Shown here: positions 53,415 through 62,733 of the stretch, in pieces
How the letters are laid out: each line of letters begins with the position of its first letter
Numbering within the stretch: the stretch's first letter is position 1
Assembly: GCF_000426185.1 (NCBI RefSeq)
Contig: NZ_AUEW01000010.1
Span: 62,001 to 126,000 of the forward strand
Origin: Cellulomonas sp. URHD0024
GTDB lineage: Bacteria; Actinomycetota; Actinomycetes; Actinomycetales; Cellulomonadaceae
Reading direction: 5' to 3'
DNA: 64,000 nt
Notes under the pieces: model-generated
Database searches by the model: none
Seen by the model: the letters and a program-made list of their open reading frames with translations, nothing else
What the model was told of the DNA's origin: nothing
Position numbers and translations under genes: made by a program

Positions 53415-56400
53415 GTGGTGCTGATGCGTTTCTCGGACCCGACCAGGACCTGGTTCACGGGTGCGTTCGCCGAGCCCACAGCCGCTCAGCTGGGCGCCTG
53501 GTCGGCGGTGGCTGGTGGGGACCACGCACTCGTGGTCGCGCCCACCGGCTCGGGCAAGACGCTCGCGGCCTTCCTGTGGGCCGTGGACGGGTTGCTGACC
53601 GGCGTACCGGTCGACGACCCGGTCGAGCGCTGCCGCGTGCTGTACGTGTCGCCGTTGAAGGCCCTGGCCACGGACGTCGAGCGGAACCTGCGTTCACCGC
53701 TCGTCGGTATCCGGCAGGCGGCACAGCGCCTTGGCACCACCCTCCCCGACGTCACGGTCGGCATCCGCACGGGCGACACCCCGCCGAGCGAGCGCAGGGC
53801 CTTCGCGACGAAGCCGCCGGACATCCTGATCACGACGCCCGAGTCGCTCTACCTGGTCCTCACCTCCGGCGCACGGGCCGGGCTGGCCGGGATCCGGACG
53901 GTGATCCTCGACGAGATCCACGCGGTCGCCGCCACCAAGCGCGGTGCGCACCTCGCCCTGTCGCTCGAACGCCTCGACGCGCTGCTCGAGCGCCCCGGCG
54001 GACCCGGACCGGCGCAGCGCATCGGGCTGTCCGCGACCGTGCAGCCGGTCGAGGCGGTCGCCGAGTTCCTCGGGGGCGCGCGTTCGCGCCAGGACGGCGG
54101 GCGTGATGTCGTCGTGGTGCAGCCGCCGTCGACCAAGCAGATCGTCGTCGACGTCGTCGTCCCGGTGCCGGACCTGGCGGACCTGCGTGCGGCGGGCACC
54201 CTCCCCGGCGACGACCTGTCCGGAGCCGCCGACGCACCCCTCGTGAGGCCCTCGATCTGGCCGCACGTCGAGGAGCGCGTGGTCGACCTCGTCGCCGAGC
54301 ACCGCTCGACGCTCGTGTTCACCAACTCCCGCCGCGGCGCGGAACGGCTGACCGCCCGGATGAACGAGGTCTGGGCGGAGCGGCAGGGCGAGGAGGTGCC
54401 GGACCACGGCTCGGTGACGGCCGCATCCGTGCCCGGCCAGTCGGGCACCGCGGTGGGCGTCGACACGCGAGACGCCGCGACCATCCTGGCCCGCGCGCAC
54501 CACGGGTCGATGAGCCGGGCGGAGCGGACGCGCACCGAGTCCGAGCTCAAGGCCGGGAACCTGCCGGCGGTCGTCGCGACCAGCTCTCTCGAGCTCGGTA
54601 TCGACATGGGCGCGATCGACCTGGTGGTGCAGGTCGGGTCGCCGCCGTCCGTGGCGAGCGGGCTGCAACGCGTCGGTCGTGCCGGGCACCAGGTCGGGGC
54701 GGTGTCGCGCGGTGTGGTGTTCCCGACGTTCCGAGGTGAGCTCGTGGCGGCCGCCGTGACGGCCGAGCGGATGCGGACCGGCACGCTCGAACCACTGCAC
54801 GTCCCGCGGAACCCGCTCGACGTCCTCGCCCAGCAGATCGTGGCGATGGTCGCGGTCGAGGACTGGACGCTCGACGGGCTGGCGGCCGTGGTCCGCCGGG
54901 CCGCGCCCTTCTCCGGCCTGGGCGACGCGACCCTGCGCGCCGTGCTCGACATGCTGGCCGGCCGGTACCCGAGCGAGGAGTTCGCCGAGCTGCGTCCGCG
55001 GCTGGTCTGGGACCGTGTCCGGGACGTGCTGAGCGGCCGCCCCGGATCGCTGCGCCTCGCGGTGACCAGCGGCGGGACCATCCCGGACCGCGGGATGTAC
55101 GGGGTCTTCCTGGCCGGTGGAGCGCCGACCAGCGACGTGCCGGTCGATGCCGAACGCACCGGCGGCGCGCTGCGCGGCGGCAAGCGGGTGGGTGAGCTCG
55201 ACGAGGAGATGGTCTACGAGTCGCGCGTCGGTGACATGTTCACGCTGGGGTCGAGCACGTGGCGCATCGACGACATCACGCCCGACCGCGTGCTCGTCAC
55301 ACCGGCACCGGGCGTCCCGGGTCGGCTCCCGTTCTGGAAGGGCGACGCCCCTGGTCGGCCCGCCGAGCTCGGTCGCGCGATGGGTGGGTGGGTCCGCGAC
55401 GTGCTCGGGTCCTCGGACAGTCGAGCGCGCGTCGAGGCTGCCGGCCTGGACGCGTGGGCGGCCGACAACCTGCTCGCGTACCTGACCGAGCAGCAGGCCG
55501 CGACGGGAGAGGTTCCCTCGGACACCACGCTGGTGGTCGAGCGGTTCCGCGACGAGCTGGGCGACTGGCGGATCGTCGTGCACTCCCCCTACGGCGCCCG
55601 CGTGCACGCACCGTGGGCGATCGTGATCGGCGCCCGGCTGCGCGAGAAGTACGGCGTCGACGCGGCCGCGATGCACTCGGACGACGGCATCGTCCTGCGG
55701 CTGCCGGACATGCTCGACGCCGGTGCGGCTCTGGGGGACGACGTGTGGGCCGACGCCGCCGGACCGGCGATCGACCTCGCCGACCTGCTCATGGACGCCG
55801 ACGAGGTGCTCGACGCGGTCCGGGCGGAGCTGGGATCGTCGGCGATGTTCGGTGCACGGTTCCGTGAGGCGGCCAGTCGGGCGCTGCTGCTCCCCCGACG
55901 CCGACCCGACCGACGGACACCCCTGTGGCAGCAGCGGCAGCGGTCGGCGCAGCTCCTCTCCGTCGCTTCCGAGTACCCGGACTTCCCGATCCTGCTCGAG
56001 GCCGTGCGCGAGTGCTTGCAGGACGACTTCGACACCGGTGCGCTCACGGCTCTCATGCGAGACGTTGCCGCGCGACGCGTACGCGTGGTCGAAGTGACGA
56101 CGACGCAGCCGTCGCCCTTCGCACAGTCGCTGCTCTTCGGGTACACGGCGCAGTTCCTGTACGACGGGGACGCGCCCCTGGCGGAGCGGCGGGCCGCGGC
56201 CTTGACGCTCGACCCGACGCTGCTGGCCGAGCTGCTCGGTCAGGGCGGTGCGTCCCAGCTGGCCGACCTGCTGGACCCCGATGCCGTCCTGCGCACAGAG
56301 GCCGAGCTGAGCGGTCGCGCGCCGGAGCGGCAGGCGGGATCGCTGGAGCAGGTCGCTGACGTGGTGCGGCGGCACGGGCCGCTGTCCACCTCGGAGGTCG

Positions 56401-58256
56401 CCGAACGCGTCCAGCCTGCCGTCGTGGGGCAGGTGCCCAACTGGCTGTCGTCGCTCGAGGGGGCCCGCCGGCTGATCCGGGTCCGACTCGGCGGGGTGGC
56501 GCCCGAGCGGGCCGAGCAGTGGGCGGCGGTCGAGGACGCCGGCCGGCTGCGCGACGCGCTCGGCGTGGCCCTGCCGGTCGGCGTCCCGGAGGTGTTCACC
56601 GAGCTGGTGCCTGATCCCGTGGGCGACCTGCTGCGTCGGCACGCGCGCACACGCGGGCCGTTCACCGCCGCGGCCGCCGCGGCCCGGTTCGGGTGGGGCG
56701 TCGCGATCGTCACCGAGTCCCTGCGACGGCTCGAGCGCTCCGGTGTCCTGGTCCAGGGTCGCCTCCGGCCGGACGTGCTGGGCGGCACGGGCGACGAGTT
56801 CTGCGACGCCGACGTGCTGCGCCAGCTCAGGCGACGGTCGCTGGCCGCGCTGCGGGCCGAGGTCGAGCCGGTCGCGCCGCAGACCCTGGGGGTGTTCCTG
56901 CCGCGGTGGCAAGGGGTGCACCCGGTGGGCTGGTCGGCGCGTTCCTCGGCGACCGGCACGCTGCGGGGTGTCGACGGTGTCGCACGCGTGGTCGAGCAGC
57001 TCGCCGGATCGGTGATCCCGGCCTCGGCGCTGGAGACGCACGTCCTGCCCGCGCGCGTCCCGGACTACGTGCCCGCGATGCTCGACGAGCTGACCGCGGC
57101 GGGTGAGGTCGTCTGGGCCGGCCACGGTGCGCTGGCCGGGCACGACGGTCTTGTCTCCCTGCATCCCGCGTCCGTGGCCGACCTGACTCTGCCGCCCCTC
57201 TCGATCGGCGACGCCGACCAGGGCGAGCTGCATCAGGCGATCCTCTCGGCGCTCGGCGGCGGCGGAGCTTGGTTCCTCGCAGCGTTGACCGACCGGGTCC
57301 GCGAGCTGCTGGAGGAGTCGCCCACCCAGGTGGACGTCGCGACGGCCGTCTGGGACCTCGTGTGGGGCGGACAGGTCACCAACGACGGGCTGGCCCCCCT
57401 GCGCGCGTGGCTCGGCACGGGCACCACCGCCCACAAGACCCGGACCCCCACCCCGCGCGGGCGCGCCCTGCGCCCCAGGCTGGGCCTGCGGGCGGCGGTC
57501 CGTGTCGGCGGTTCGGCGCAGGTCGGATCCTCCCGGGGCACGGCACTCGCGGCCGGCGGCGGTCGCTGGTCCCTCCTGCCCGCGCGGGAGGCCGACCCCA
57601 CCTTGCGCGCTCACGCGCTCGCAGCCCAGCTGCTCGACCGGCACGGCATCCTCACCCGCGCGGTCGCACCCGCCGAGGGGATCGGGTCGCAGTTCGCGGA
57701 CGTCTACAAGGTGCTCTCGGCGCTCGAGCAGGGAGGTCAGGTGCGCCGGGGCTACTTCGTCGAACGCCTCGGTGGCTCCCAGTTCGCGCTGCCCGGTGCC
57801 GTCGACCGCCTCCGCATCGACGCCCAGGTGGTGGACCGCGCAACCGATCCCGATGAGCGGAAGGACCCCTCGGTGGTCGTGCTCGCGGCCACCGACCCGG
57901 CCAACCCGTACGGCGCGTCCCTGCCCTGGCCCGTTGCGTCCACGGACGGCGGGCACCGGCCCGGCCGCAAGGGCGGAGCGCTGGTCGTGCTGGTCGACGG
58001 TGCCCTCGTGCTCTACCTGGAACGCGGCGGCCGGACCGTGCTGTCGTTCTCGCTCGACAGCGCCGTACTGCTCGCGGCCGCAGACGGTCTGGCGGTCACC
58101 ATGCGAACCCGGCACTTCGGTCGGCTGACCATCGCGCGGCTCGACGGCATCGACGTGCTCGGCGGCGGCGCGTTGCACGGGACCGTGGGCCAGGCCCTCG
58201 TCGCCGCCGGCTTCGCGCCGACGCCGCGTGGGCTGCGCCTGCCGGGGCAGTCATGA
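53415..58256 (+). CDS. lhr: Lhr-type ATP-dependent DNA helicase
   Basis: Lhr is a large 3' to 5' superfamily 2 helicase for DNA and RNA:DNA unwinding in repair. The product has about 1,613 residues. Walker A APTGSGKT (42-49), DEIH (166-169), GLSATVQP, VFTNSRRGAERL, SSLELGIDMGAIDLV and QRVGRAGH are seen in order; then a DUF4145/Lhr winged-helix and beta-barrel core and a long C-terminal domain unique to full-length Lhr. I start at GTG 53415, 6 bases after CACAAT (53403-53408); GTG 53418 and ATG 53424 are alternatives. It precedes nei, a common pairing. Confidence 0.93.
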   Translation: MVLMRFSDPTRTWFTGAFAEPTAAQLGAWSAVAGGDHALVVAPTGSGKTLAAFLWAVDGLLTGVPVDDPVERCRVLYVSPLKALATDVERNLRSPLVGIRQAAQRLGTTLPDVTVGIRTGDTPPSERRAFATKPPDILITTPESLYLVLTSGARAGLAGIRTVILDEIHAVAATKRGAHLALSLERLDALLERPGGPGPAQRIGLSATVQPVEAVAEFLGGARSRQDGGRDVVVVQPPSTKQIVVDVVVPVPDLADLRAAGTLPGDDLSGAADAPLVRPSIWPHVEERVVDLVAEHRSTLVFTNSRRGAERLTARMNEVWAERQGEEVPDHGSVTAASVPGQSGTAVGVDTRDAATILARAHHGSMSRAERTRTESELKAGNLPAVVATSSLELGIDMGAIDLVVQVGSPPSVASGLQRVGRAGHQVGAVSRGVVFPTFRGELVAAAVTAERMRTGTLEPLHVPRNPLDVLAQQIVAMVAVEDWTLDGLAAVVRRAAPFSGLGDATLRAVLDMLAGRYPSEEFAELRPRLVWDRVRDVLSGRPGSLRLAVTSGGTIPDRGMYGVFLAGGAPTSDVPVDAERTGGALRGGKRVGELDEEMVYESRVGDMFTLGSSTWRIDDITPDRVLVTPAPGVPGRLPFWKGDAPGRPAELGRAMGGWVRDVLGSSDSRARVEAAGLDAWAADNLLAYLTEQQAATGEVPSDTTLVVERFRDELGDWRIVVHSPYGARVHAPWAIVIGARLREKYGVDAAAMHSDDGIVLRLPDMLDAGAALGDDVWADAAGPAIDLADLLMDADEVLDAVRAELGSSAMFGARFREAASRALLLPRRRPDRRTPLWQQRQRSAQLLSVASEYPDFPILLEAVRECLQDDFDTGALTALMRDVAARRVRVVEVTTTQPSPFAQSLLFGYTAQFLYDGDAPLAERRAAALTLDPTLLAELLGQGGASQLADLLDPDAVLRTEAELSGRAPERQAGSLEQVADVVRRHGPLSTSEVAERVQPAVVGQVPNWLSSLEGARRLIRVRLGGVAPERAEQWAAVEDAGRLRDALGVALPVGVPEVFTELVPDPVGDLLRRHARTRGPFTAAAAAARFGWGVAIVTESLRRLERSGVLVQGRLRPDVLGGTGDEFCDADVLRQLRRRSLAALRAEVEPVAPQTLGVFLPRWQGVHPVGWSARSSATGTLRGVDGVARVVEQLAGSVIPASALETHVLPARVPDYVPAMLDELTAAGEVVWAGHGALAGHDGLVSLHPASVADLTLPPLSIGDADQGELHQAILSALGGGGAWFLAALTDRVRELLEESPTQVDVATAVWDLVWGGQVTNDGLAPLRAWLGTGTTAHKTRTPTPRGRALRPRLGLRAAVRVGGSAQVGSSRGTALAAGGGRWSLLPAREADPTLRAHALAAQLLDRHGILTRAVAPAEGIGSQFADVYKVLSALEQGGQVRRGYFVERLGGSQFALPGAVDRLRIDAQVVDRATDPDERKDPSVVVLAATDPANPYGASLPWPVASTDGGHRPGRKGGALVVLVDGALVLYLERGGRTVLSFSLDSAVLLAAADGLAVTMRTRHFGRLTIARLDGIDVLGGGALHGTVGQALVAAGFAPTPRGLRLPGQS

Positions 58257-58343
58257 CGCGAGCGACGACGGTGAGCCCGGCGCCCCAGCCCGTCCGGTCA
58301 CGCCGCACGCTGCTCGTTGCTCCCCTCAGGTCGGCCGGCGAGC

Positions 58344-59105
58344 ATGCCCGAGGGTGACGTCCTGCGTCGGACTGCGAATCGGCTCGACCTGGCGCTCACC
58401 GGCCAGGTCGTCGTGCGCTCGGACCTGCGCTGGCCCACCCCCGCCACCGTCGATCTGGTCGGCACGACGGTGCTCGGTACGCGGTCCTACGGAAAGCATC
58501 TGCTGACCCGGTTCGACGACGGGCGCACGCTGCACACGCACCTACGGATGGAGGGACGCTGGCGGGTCGAGCGGACCGGCTCCCCGCAGGCCGCGGCCCG
58601 CTCCGAGCAGGTCCGCGCCGTGCTCGCCACGGAGCAGTGGACAGCGATCGGGTACCAGCTGGGCATGCTCGATGTGGTGCGCACCGTCGACGAGCACGCG
58701 GTGATCGGCCATCTGGGACCGGATCTGCTCGGCGAGACGGTCGACGCCGACGAGGCGCTGCGCCGATGGGCCACCCGAGGCTCGACCCCGGTTGCCGAGG
58801 TCCTGCTCGACCAGCAGGTCGTCGCGGGCATCGGCACGATCTACTCGGCGGAGTCACTCTTCGCCGAGCGGATCTGGCCCTGGACGCCCGCTGACTCGAT
58901 CCCCGACCCGTCCCGACTGCTCGCCGTGGCCCGTCGGCAGATGCAGCAGTCGGTGGTCACGGGCCTCCCACCCGGGCGCGTCCACGGCCGGCTGCGCCAA
59001 CCGTGCGTGCGGTGCGGCACCCCGATCGCCGTCGGGCAGGCGCGCAGGCCGCCGATGGAACGGCCGATCTTCTACTGCCCGACCTGCCAGAAGCCGTCGA
59101 GCTGA
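58344..59105 (+). CDS. nei: Nei/Fpg-family DNA glycosylase
   Basis: A base-excision enzyme that removes oxidised bases and nicks the DNA. The 253-residue product starts MPEGD, exposing catalytic P2 and E3 after methionine removal; it has the H2TH region (EVLLDQQVVAGIGTIYSAE) and a C-terminal zinc finger (CVRCG, CPTC). It fits the actinobacterial Nei2 group. It lies 87 bases after lhr on the same strand. Confidence 0.92.
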   Translation: MPEGDVLRRTANRLDLALTGQVVVRSDLRWPTPATVDLVGTTVLGTRSYGKHLLTRFDDGRTLHTHLRMEGRWRVERTGSPQAAARSEQVRAVLATEQWTAIGYQLGMLDVVRTVDEHAVIGHLGPDLLGETVDADEALRRWATRGSTPVAEVLLDQQVVAGIGTIYSAESLFAERIWPWTPADSIPDPSRLLAVARRQMQQSVVTGLPPGRVHGRLRQPCVRCGTPIAVGQARRPPMERPIFYCPTCQKPSS

Positions 59106-59694
59106 CATCGTGAACCGAGGGCGCAGGCGCCGCCCGCGGGCTGTCGTCGCGCGTGGGCGAGGGTGTGCGTCGGCGATGTCGTGCGTCGGCGGACGCGTGT
59201 GCGTCGGTGACGTCCTGCGTCGGCGGACGCGTGTGCGGCGGTGACGTCGTGCGTCGGCGGACGCGTGTGGGTCGGTGACGTCCTGCGTCGGCGGACGCGT
59301 GTGCGTCGACGATGTCGCGCGTCGGCGGACGCGTGTGCGTCGGTGACGTCGCGCGTCGGCGGACGCGTGTTCGTCGGTGATGTCGCGTGGAGAACGTCGT
59401 ACTGCTTCGGCGGACCGTGTGCGGCGATGTCGCGCCACGGCGGGCGGCGTGCGCGGGCGGACATCGACTTGGGCCGGCACCGGCGACGACCGGCGGCTGA
59501 CTCTCGGAACGACGAACGACGAACGGCCCGCGACCGAGGTCCACGAGCCGTTCGAAAGCGAGTGCGACGACGGTGTCGCGCGCGTCAGTCACGTGAGGCC
59601 GTGCCCCGGCGCCTGCGCTTCCCGAAGGACCCAGACGTCCGTGCACCGCGGTGGGCTGTCCGTGCGGTGCCGCGCCGATGCGCGGCCCGACCAG
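59106..59694. other. Long non-coding stretch between nei and the XRE regulator
   Basis: About 590 bases without a convincing gene. Its left half is a 34-bp tandem repeat. Minus-strand frames stay open across the repeat only because of composition; they encode arginine- and threonine-rich text without family likeness. Confidence 0.6.
59163..59386. repeat. 34-bp tandem repeat, six full copies plus a partial one
   Basis: Units begin at 59163, 59197, 59231, 59265, 59299 and 59333, each 34 bp, then a decaying copy from 59367. Units start GTGTGCGTCGGTGACGTC and end GCGTCGGCGGACGC, which itself folds as GCGTC-GGCG-GACGC. Copies differ at a few positions. With 34 not a multiple of 3 the array is unlikely to be coding. 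It begins about 60 bases after the nei stop. Confidence 0.9.
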
Positions 59695-60036
59695 TCAGCC
59701 GATCGCTGCGAGCTCCGACCGCGACCGCGCCCAACCGCCGTCGGCGGAACCAGCCACCGACGCCGCCAGGTCCGCGGGGACCGTGTCCGGGATCAACAGA
59801 CCCTCGGCCACCGCAACACGGTCGCTGACTTCACGCAGAACGAGCGACATGGGGACGTCCAACGCTTCGCAGATGCTGTTCAGCAGCTCCGAGGACGCTT
59901 CCTTCTGACCACGCTCCACCTCGCTCAGGTAGCCGAGCGAGACGCGGGCCGCAGACGACACCTCACGCAGGGTGCGCCCCTGGCGCTGTCGCGCGTCACG
60001 CAGAACGTCGCCGATCTCTCGACGGAGTACAACCAT
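59695..60036 (-). CDS. XRE-family transcriptional regulator (ClgR-like)
   Basis: A 113-residue regulator: an N-terminal helix-turn-helix (residues 4-62, [38 protein letters not shown]) and a short C-terminal part. Its position beside cinA and pgsA matches clgR, which activates clp protease genes in actinobacteria; the C-terminal half is consistent but I cannot prove it. ATG 60036 has GGGGGAG upstream. Confidence 0.82.
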   Translation of the reverse strand: MVVLRREIGDVLRDARQRQGRTLREVSSAARVSLGYLSEVERGQKEASSELLNSICEALDVPMSLVLREVSDRVAVAEGLLIPDTVPADLAASVAGSADGGWARSRSELAAIG

Positions 60037-60220
60037 CCGGGCTCCCCCTCTCGCGTCACGTGTCTCTCCCGTACCGGGTGCCGTTGTCCGGAGAGGACTG
60101 GGCACCACCGCTCCCGGCTGTCCCTTGACCGGAAGAACTCCACCGTACCGTGCGCCGCCGACACGAGGAGGAGTCCTGCGCGCCGGAGGTCTAGTGCTCA
60201 TCACGGTCCTTGCAACGACT

Positions 60221-60243
60221 GGCGGGTACATCGTGTTCCCGCC
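60221..60243. promoter_or_regulatory. 23-bp near-perfect palindrome upstream of the XRE gene
   Basis: Arms GGCGGGTACA (60221-60230) and TGTTCCCGCC (60234-60243) around TCG; one mismatch in ten. It lies 8 bases after the cinA stop and 185 bases before the XRE ATG. It could be an autoregulatory operator or the cinA terminator. Confidence 0.5.
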
Positions 60244-60250
60244 TACCACC

Positions 60251-60748
60251 TCATCGGCTTATAACGCCCTCAGGTTCACCTTCGTGGCGCACGTATTCGA
60301 GGGCGAGACGCAGGACCGCGTCCACCGCACCCGATCGGACCGTCGAGCGATCACCGGGCACGCGCAGGGAGCGCACCACCGCGCCGATGGGCGCGGCGAC
60401 CGCGACATGGACGGTGCCGGGCGGATGGCCGTCCTGGGGATCGGGCCCGGCGACCCCCGTCGTCGCAAGCCCGACGTCTGCGCCGAGGCGCTCGCGGACC
60501 GCCTCGGCCATCTGGCGCGCCACCTCGGGGTCGACCGGCCCGCGGGCGGCAAGCAGCGCGCTGCCGACCCCGAGCACCGTGGCCTTGAGGTCGGTCGCGT
60601 AGGCGACGACGCCCCCGCGCAGGCTCGCCGACGCACCGGGGACGTCGACGATCGTGGAGCACACGAGCCCGCCGGTGAGCGACTCAGCGACCGCGACGCT
60701 CCACCCGCGCGAGCGCAGGACCGCGAGCAGCTCGGCAGCGGCCGTCAT
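60251..60748 (-). CDS. CinA-family C-terminal domain protein (nicotinamide-nucleotide amidohydrolase)
   Basis: A 165-residue stand-alone CinA C-terminal domain (PncC-like), which deamidates NMN for NAD recycling. Signatures are [32 protein letters not shown] and [19 protein letters not shown]. The N-terminal CinA half is absent, as usual in this gene order. Starts 3 bases after the pgsA stop. Confidence 0.93.
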   Translation of the reverse strand: MTAAAELLAVLRSRGWSVAVAESLTGGLVCSTIVDVPGASASLRGGVVAYATDLKATVLGVGSALLAARGPVDPEVARQMAEAVRERLGADVGLATTGVAGPDPQDGHPPGTVHVAVAAPIGAVVRSLRVPGDRSTVRSGAVDAVLRLALEYVRHEGEPEGVISR

Positions 60749-60751
60749 CGG

Positions 60752-61345
60752 TCAGAGTCCGGCGTACGGCGGCCGGCTCGCCGTCCGACGGATCTGGACG
60801 GCCGTCCGCACGTAGTCGACGCCGGTCACGACAGTGACGACGAGGGCGGCGGCCATGAAGGCGACGGCCAGCGCATGGACCCACGAGGGGAGAGCATCGA
60901 GCGGGAGCAGGTAGAGGCCGATCGCGACCGACTGCAGCACGGTCTTCAGCTTGCCGCCACGCGACGCGGGCAGCACGACGTAGCGCAGCAAGAAGAACCG
61001 CATGACCGTGATGCCGATCTCGCGCACCAGGATGATCAGGGTGACCCACCAGGACAGCTCGTCGAGCCAGGAGAGGAGCACGAGGGCCGTGCCGATCAGC
61101 AGCTTGTCGGCGATCGGGTCCAGCAGCTTGCCGATGTCGGTGATCTGACCGGACCGGCGGGCGAGCCAGCCGTCCATCCGGTCGGTGAGCGCCGCCACCA
61201 CGAAGATCCCTGTCGCGACGAGCCGGCCGGAGGTGCTGTTCCCGCCGTCGACGAGGAGCGCCCACGCGAAGAACGGCACCAGCGCAATGCGCAGCACCGT
61301 GAGCATGTTCGCCAGGTTCCAGGGGGAAGGCGCGGCGTCGACCAC
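60752..61345 (-). CDS. pgsA: CDP-diacylglycerol--glycerol-3-phosphate 3-phosphatidyltransferase
   Basis: A 197-residue membrane enzyme that makes phosphatidylglycerol phosphate. It carries the full CDP-alcohol phosphotransferase motif: D55, D58, G59, A62, R63, G72, D76, D80. About five or six helices. GTG 61345 follows TAGGCT (61357-61352) by 6 bases, a leaderless arrangement; the divergent CapA gene is built the same way. Heads the pgsA-cinA pair. Confidence 0.92.
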   Translation of the reverse strand: MVDAAPSPWNLANMLTVLRIALVPFFAWALLVDGGNSTSGRLVATGIFVVAALTDRMDGWLARRSGQITDIGKLLDPIADKLLIGTALVLLSWLDELSWWVTLIILVREIGITVMRFFLLRYVVLPASRGGKLKTVLQSVAIGLYLLPLDALPSWVHALAVAFMAAALVVTVVTGVDYVRTAVQIRRTASRPPYAGL

Positions 61346-61409
61346 CCGGACAGCCTAGGTGGACCGCAGCGATGCTCGGGCACGAGGCGGCACCTACTAC
61401 AGTCCGCGT

Positions 61410-62732
61410 GTGACCCGCCACGCCCGCGCCGGCCGCCGCTCCCCGGTGGTGATCGCCTTGGCGATCGCTTTTCTCGTCGTCGCGAGCCTGGGCGCAGCGG
61501 CGGCGGCGCTGCACCCGTGGGCCCCGCCGGCGACGGGCTCGACGAGCTCGGCTCACGGTCCGGACGCCGTCGCCACCAGGTCGTCGGCCACACCGACCCC
61601 GACACCGACCCCCACGGCCGACCCCGACGCCGAGTTCACGATCGTCGCGGCCGGCGACGTCCTGCCGCACCTCCCGGTGCTCGCGGACGCGCGTGTGTCC
61701 GGCGGCGGGTACAACTTCGGGCCCCTCCTCGCGCCGATGAACCCATGGATCCAGGGGGCCGACCTGGCGCTCTGCCACATGGAGGTGCCGATCGCCCCGG
61801 CCGGCACGCGACCGAGCGGGTATCCCCTGTTCGGGACCGCGTCGGAGATCGCTGCTGATCTGAAGGCGCAGGGCTGGGACGGGTGCTCGACGGCGTCGAA
61901 CCACTCCGTCGACCGTGGTTTCCCCGGCGTCGCCGCGACGCTCGACGCCTTCGACGCCGTGGGCCTGGGACACACCGGGACCGCCCGGAGCGCCCTCGAG
62001 CAGTCGCAGCCGCAGCTCTACCAGCTGGAGCGTGGGGGCCAGACCATCACCGTCGCGCACATCGCCGCGGCGTACGGGACGAACGGCATGCCGATCGCGG
62101 CCGACAAGCCCTGGTCCGTGAACCTCATCGACGTGCCGGCCATGGCGGCCCAGGCGGCAGCGGCCCGGACAGCCGGCGCCGATCTCGTGATCGCGAGCGT
62201 GCACTGCTGTGTGGAGTACCAGACCGCGCCGACGACCGAGCAGGTCGCGTTCGACCAGGCCCTCGCCGACACCGGCCAGTTCGACCTGCTCATCGGCCAC
62301 CACGCCCACGTCCCCCAGCCCGTCGTGAAGCTCTCCGGCGGTCCGCGCGGCGAGGGCATGTGGGTGGCCTACGGCCTGGGCAACTTCCTCTCGAACCAGG
62401 ACGATGCCTGCTGCGTCGAGAACACCGACTCGGGACTGCTGCTCACCGCGCACGTGTCCAGCCCGGGCGCGTTCCACGCCCGAGGCACCGTGGCGGGGCC
62501 CGCGCGGGTCACCGGGGTGGAGTGGACGCCGATCACCGTCGACCGGCTCGGTGGGCACCAGGTGCATGCGCTCGTCGACATACCGACCGGGACGAGCTCA
62601 CTGAGCCCGGCCGCCGTCGCCGACCGCCTGGCGCGGGTGACCGCGGCCGCCGGGGACCAGGCGCCGCAGCGGACCACCCCGACGGCTCCGACCGGTCCCG
62701 CTCCGCTCGTCGTGCCGCGGACGGCCGGCTGA
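61410..62732 (+). CDS. CapA-family (poly-gamma-glutamate synthesis-type) metallophosphatase
   Basis: A 440-residue exported or membrane-anchored protein: signal anchor (about 11-35), a Pro/Thr-rich linker (TPTPTPTADPD), then a CapA calcineurin-like domain (VAAGDVLPHLPV, NHSVDRG, VIASVHCC, IGHHAHVPQPV, YGLGNFLSNQ). In place of the usual first-strand metal ligand pattern D-x-x-L/M it reads GDVLPH. Role in polymer or wall synthesis is inferred. GTG 61410 follows TACAGT (61398-61403) by 6 bases. Confidence 0.88.
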   Translation: MTRHARAGRRSPVVIALAIAFLVVASLGAAAAALHPWAPPATGSTSSAHGPDAVATRSSATPTPTPTPTADPDAEFTIVAAGDVLPHLPVLADARVSGGGYNFGPLLAPMNPWIQGADLALCHMEVPIAPAGTRPSGYPLFGTASEIAADLKAQGWDGCSTASNHSVDRGFPGVAATLDAFDAVGLGHTGTARSALEQSQPQLYQLERGGQTITVAHIAAAYGTNGMPIAADKPWSVNLIDVPAMAAQAAAARTAGADLVIASVHCCVEYQTAPTTEQVAFDQALADTGQFDLLIGHHAHVPQPVVKLSGGPRGEGMWVAYGLGNFLSNQDDACCVENTDSGLLLTAHVSSPGAFHARGTVAGPARVTGVEWTPITVDRLGGHQVHALVDIPTGTSSLSPAAVADRLARVTAAAGDQAPQRTTPTAPTGPAPLVVPRTAG

Positions 62733-62733
62733 C

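Noticed and set aside
53694..58178. A 1,494-codon open frame antisense to lhr
   Set aside because: It is a shadow of the high-GC third codon positions of lhr; its translation is Arg/Gly/Asp-rich without domains, and lhr has every helicase motif.
59163..59386. CRISPR array
   Set aside because: The units are head-to-tail with no unique spacers, and no cas genes are present.
59072..59464. Minus-strand gene of about 130 codons over the tandem repeat
   Set aside because: The 34-bp period shifts frame at each unit, there is no ribosome site, and part overlaps nei.
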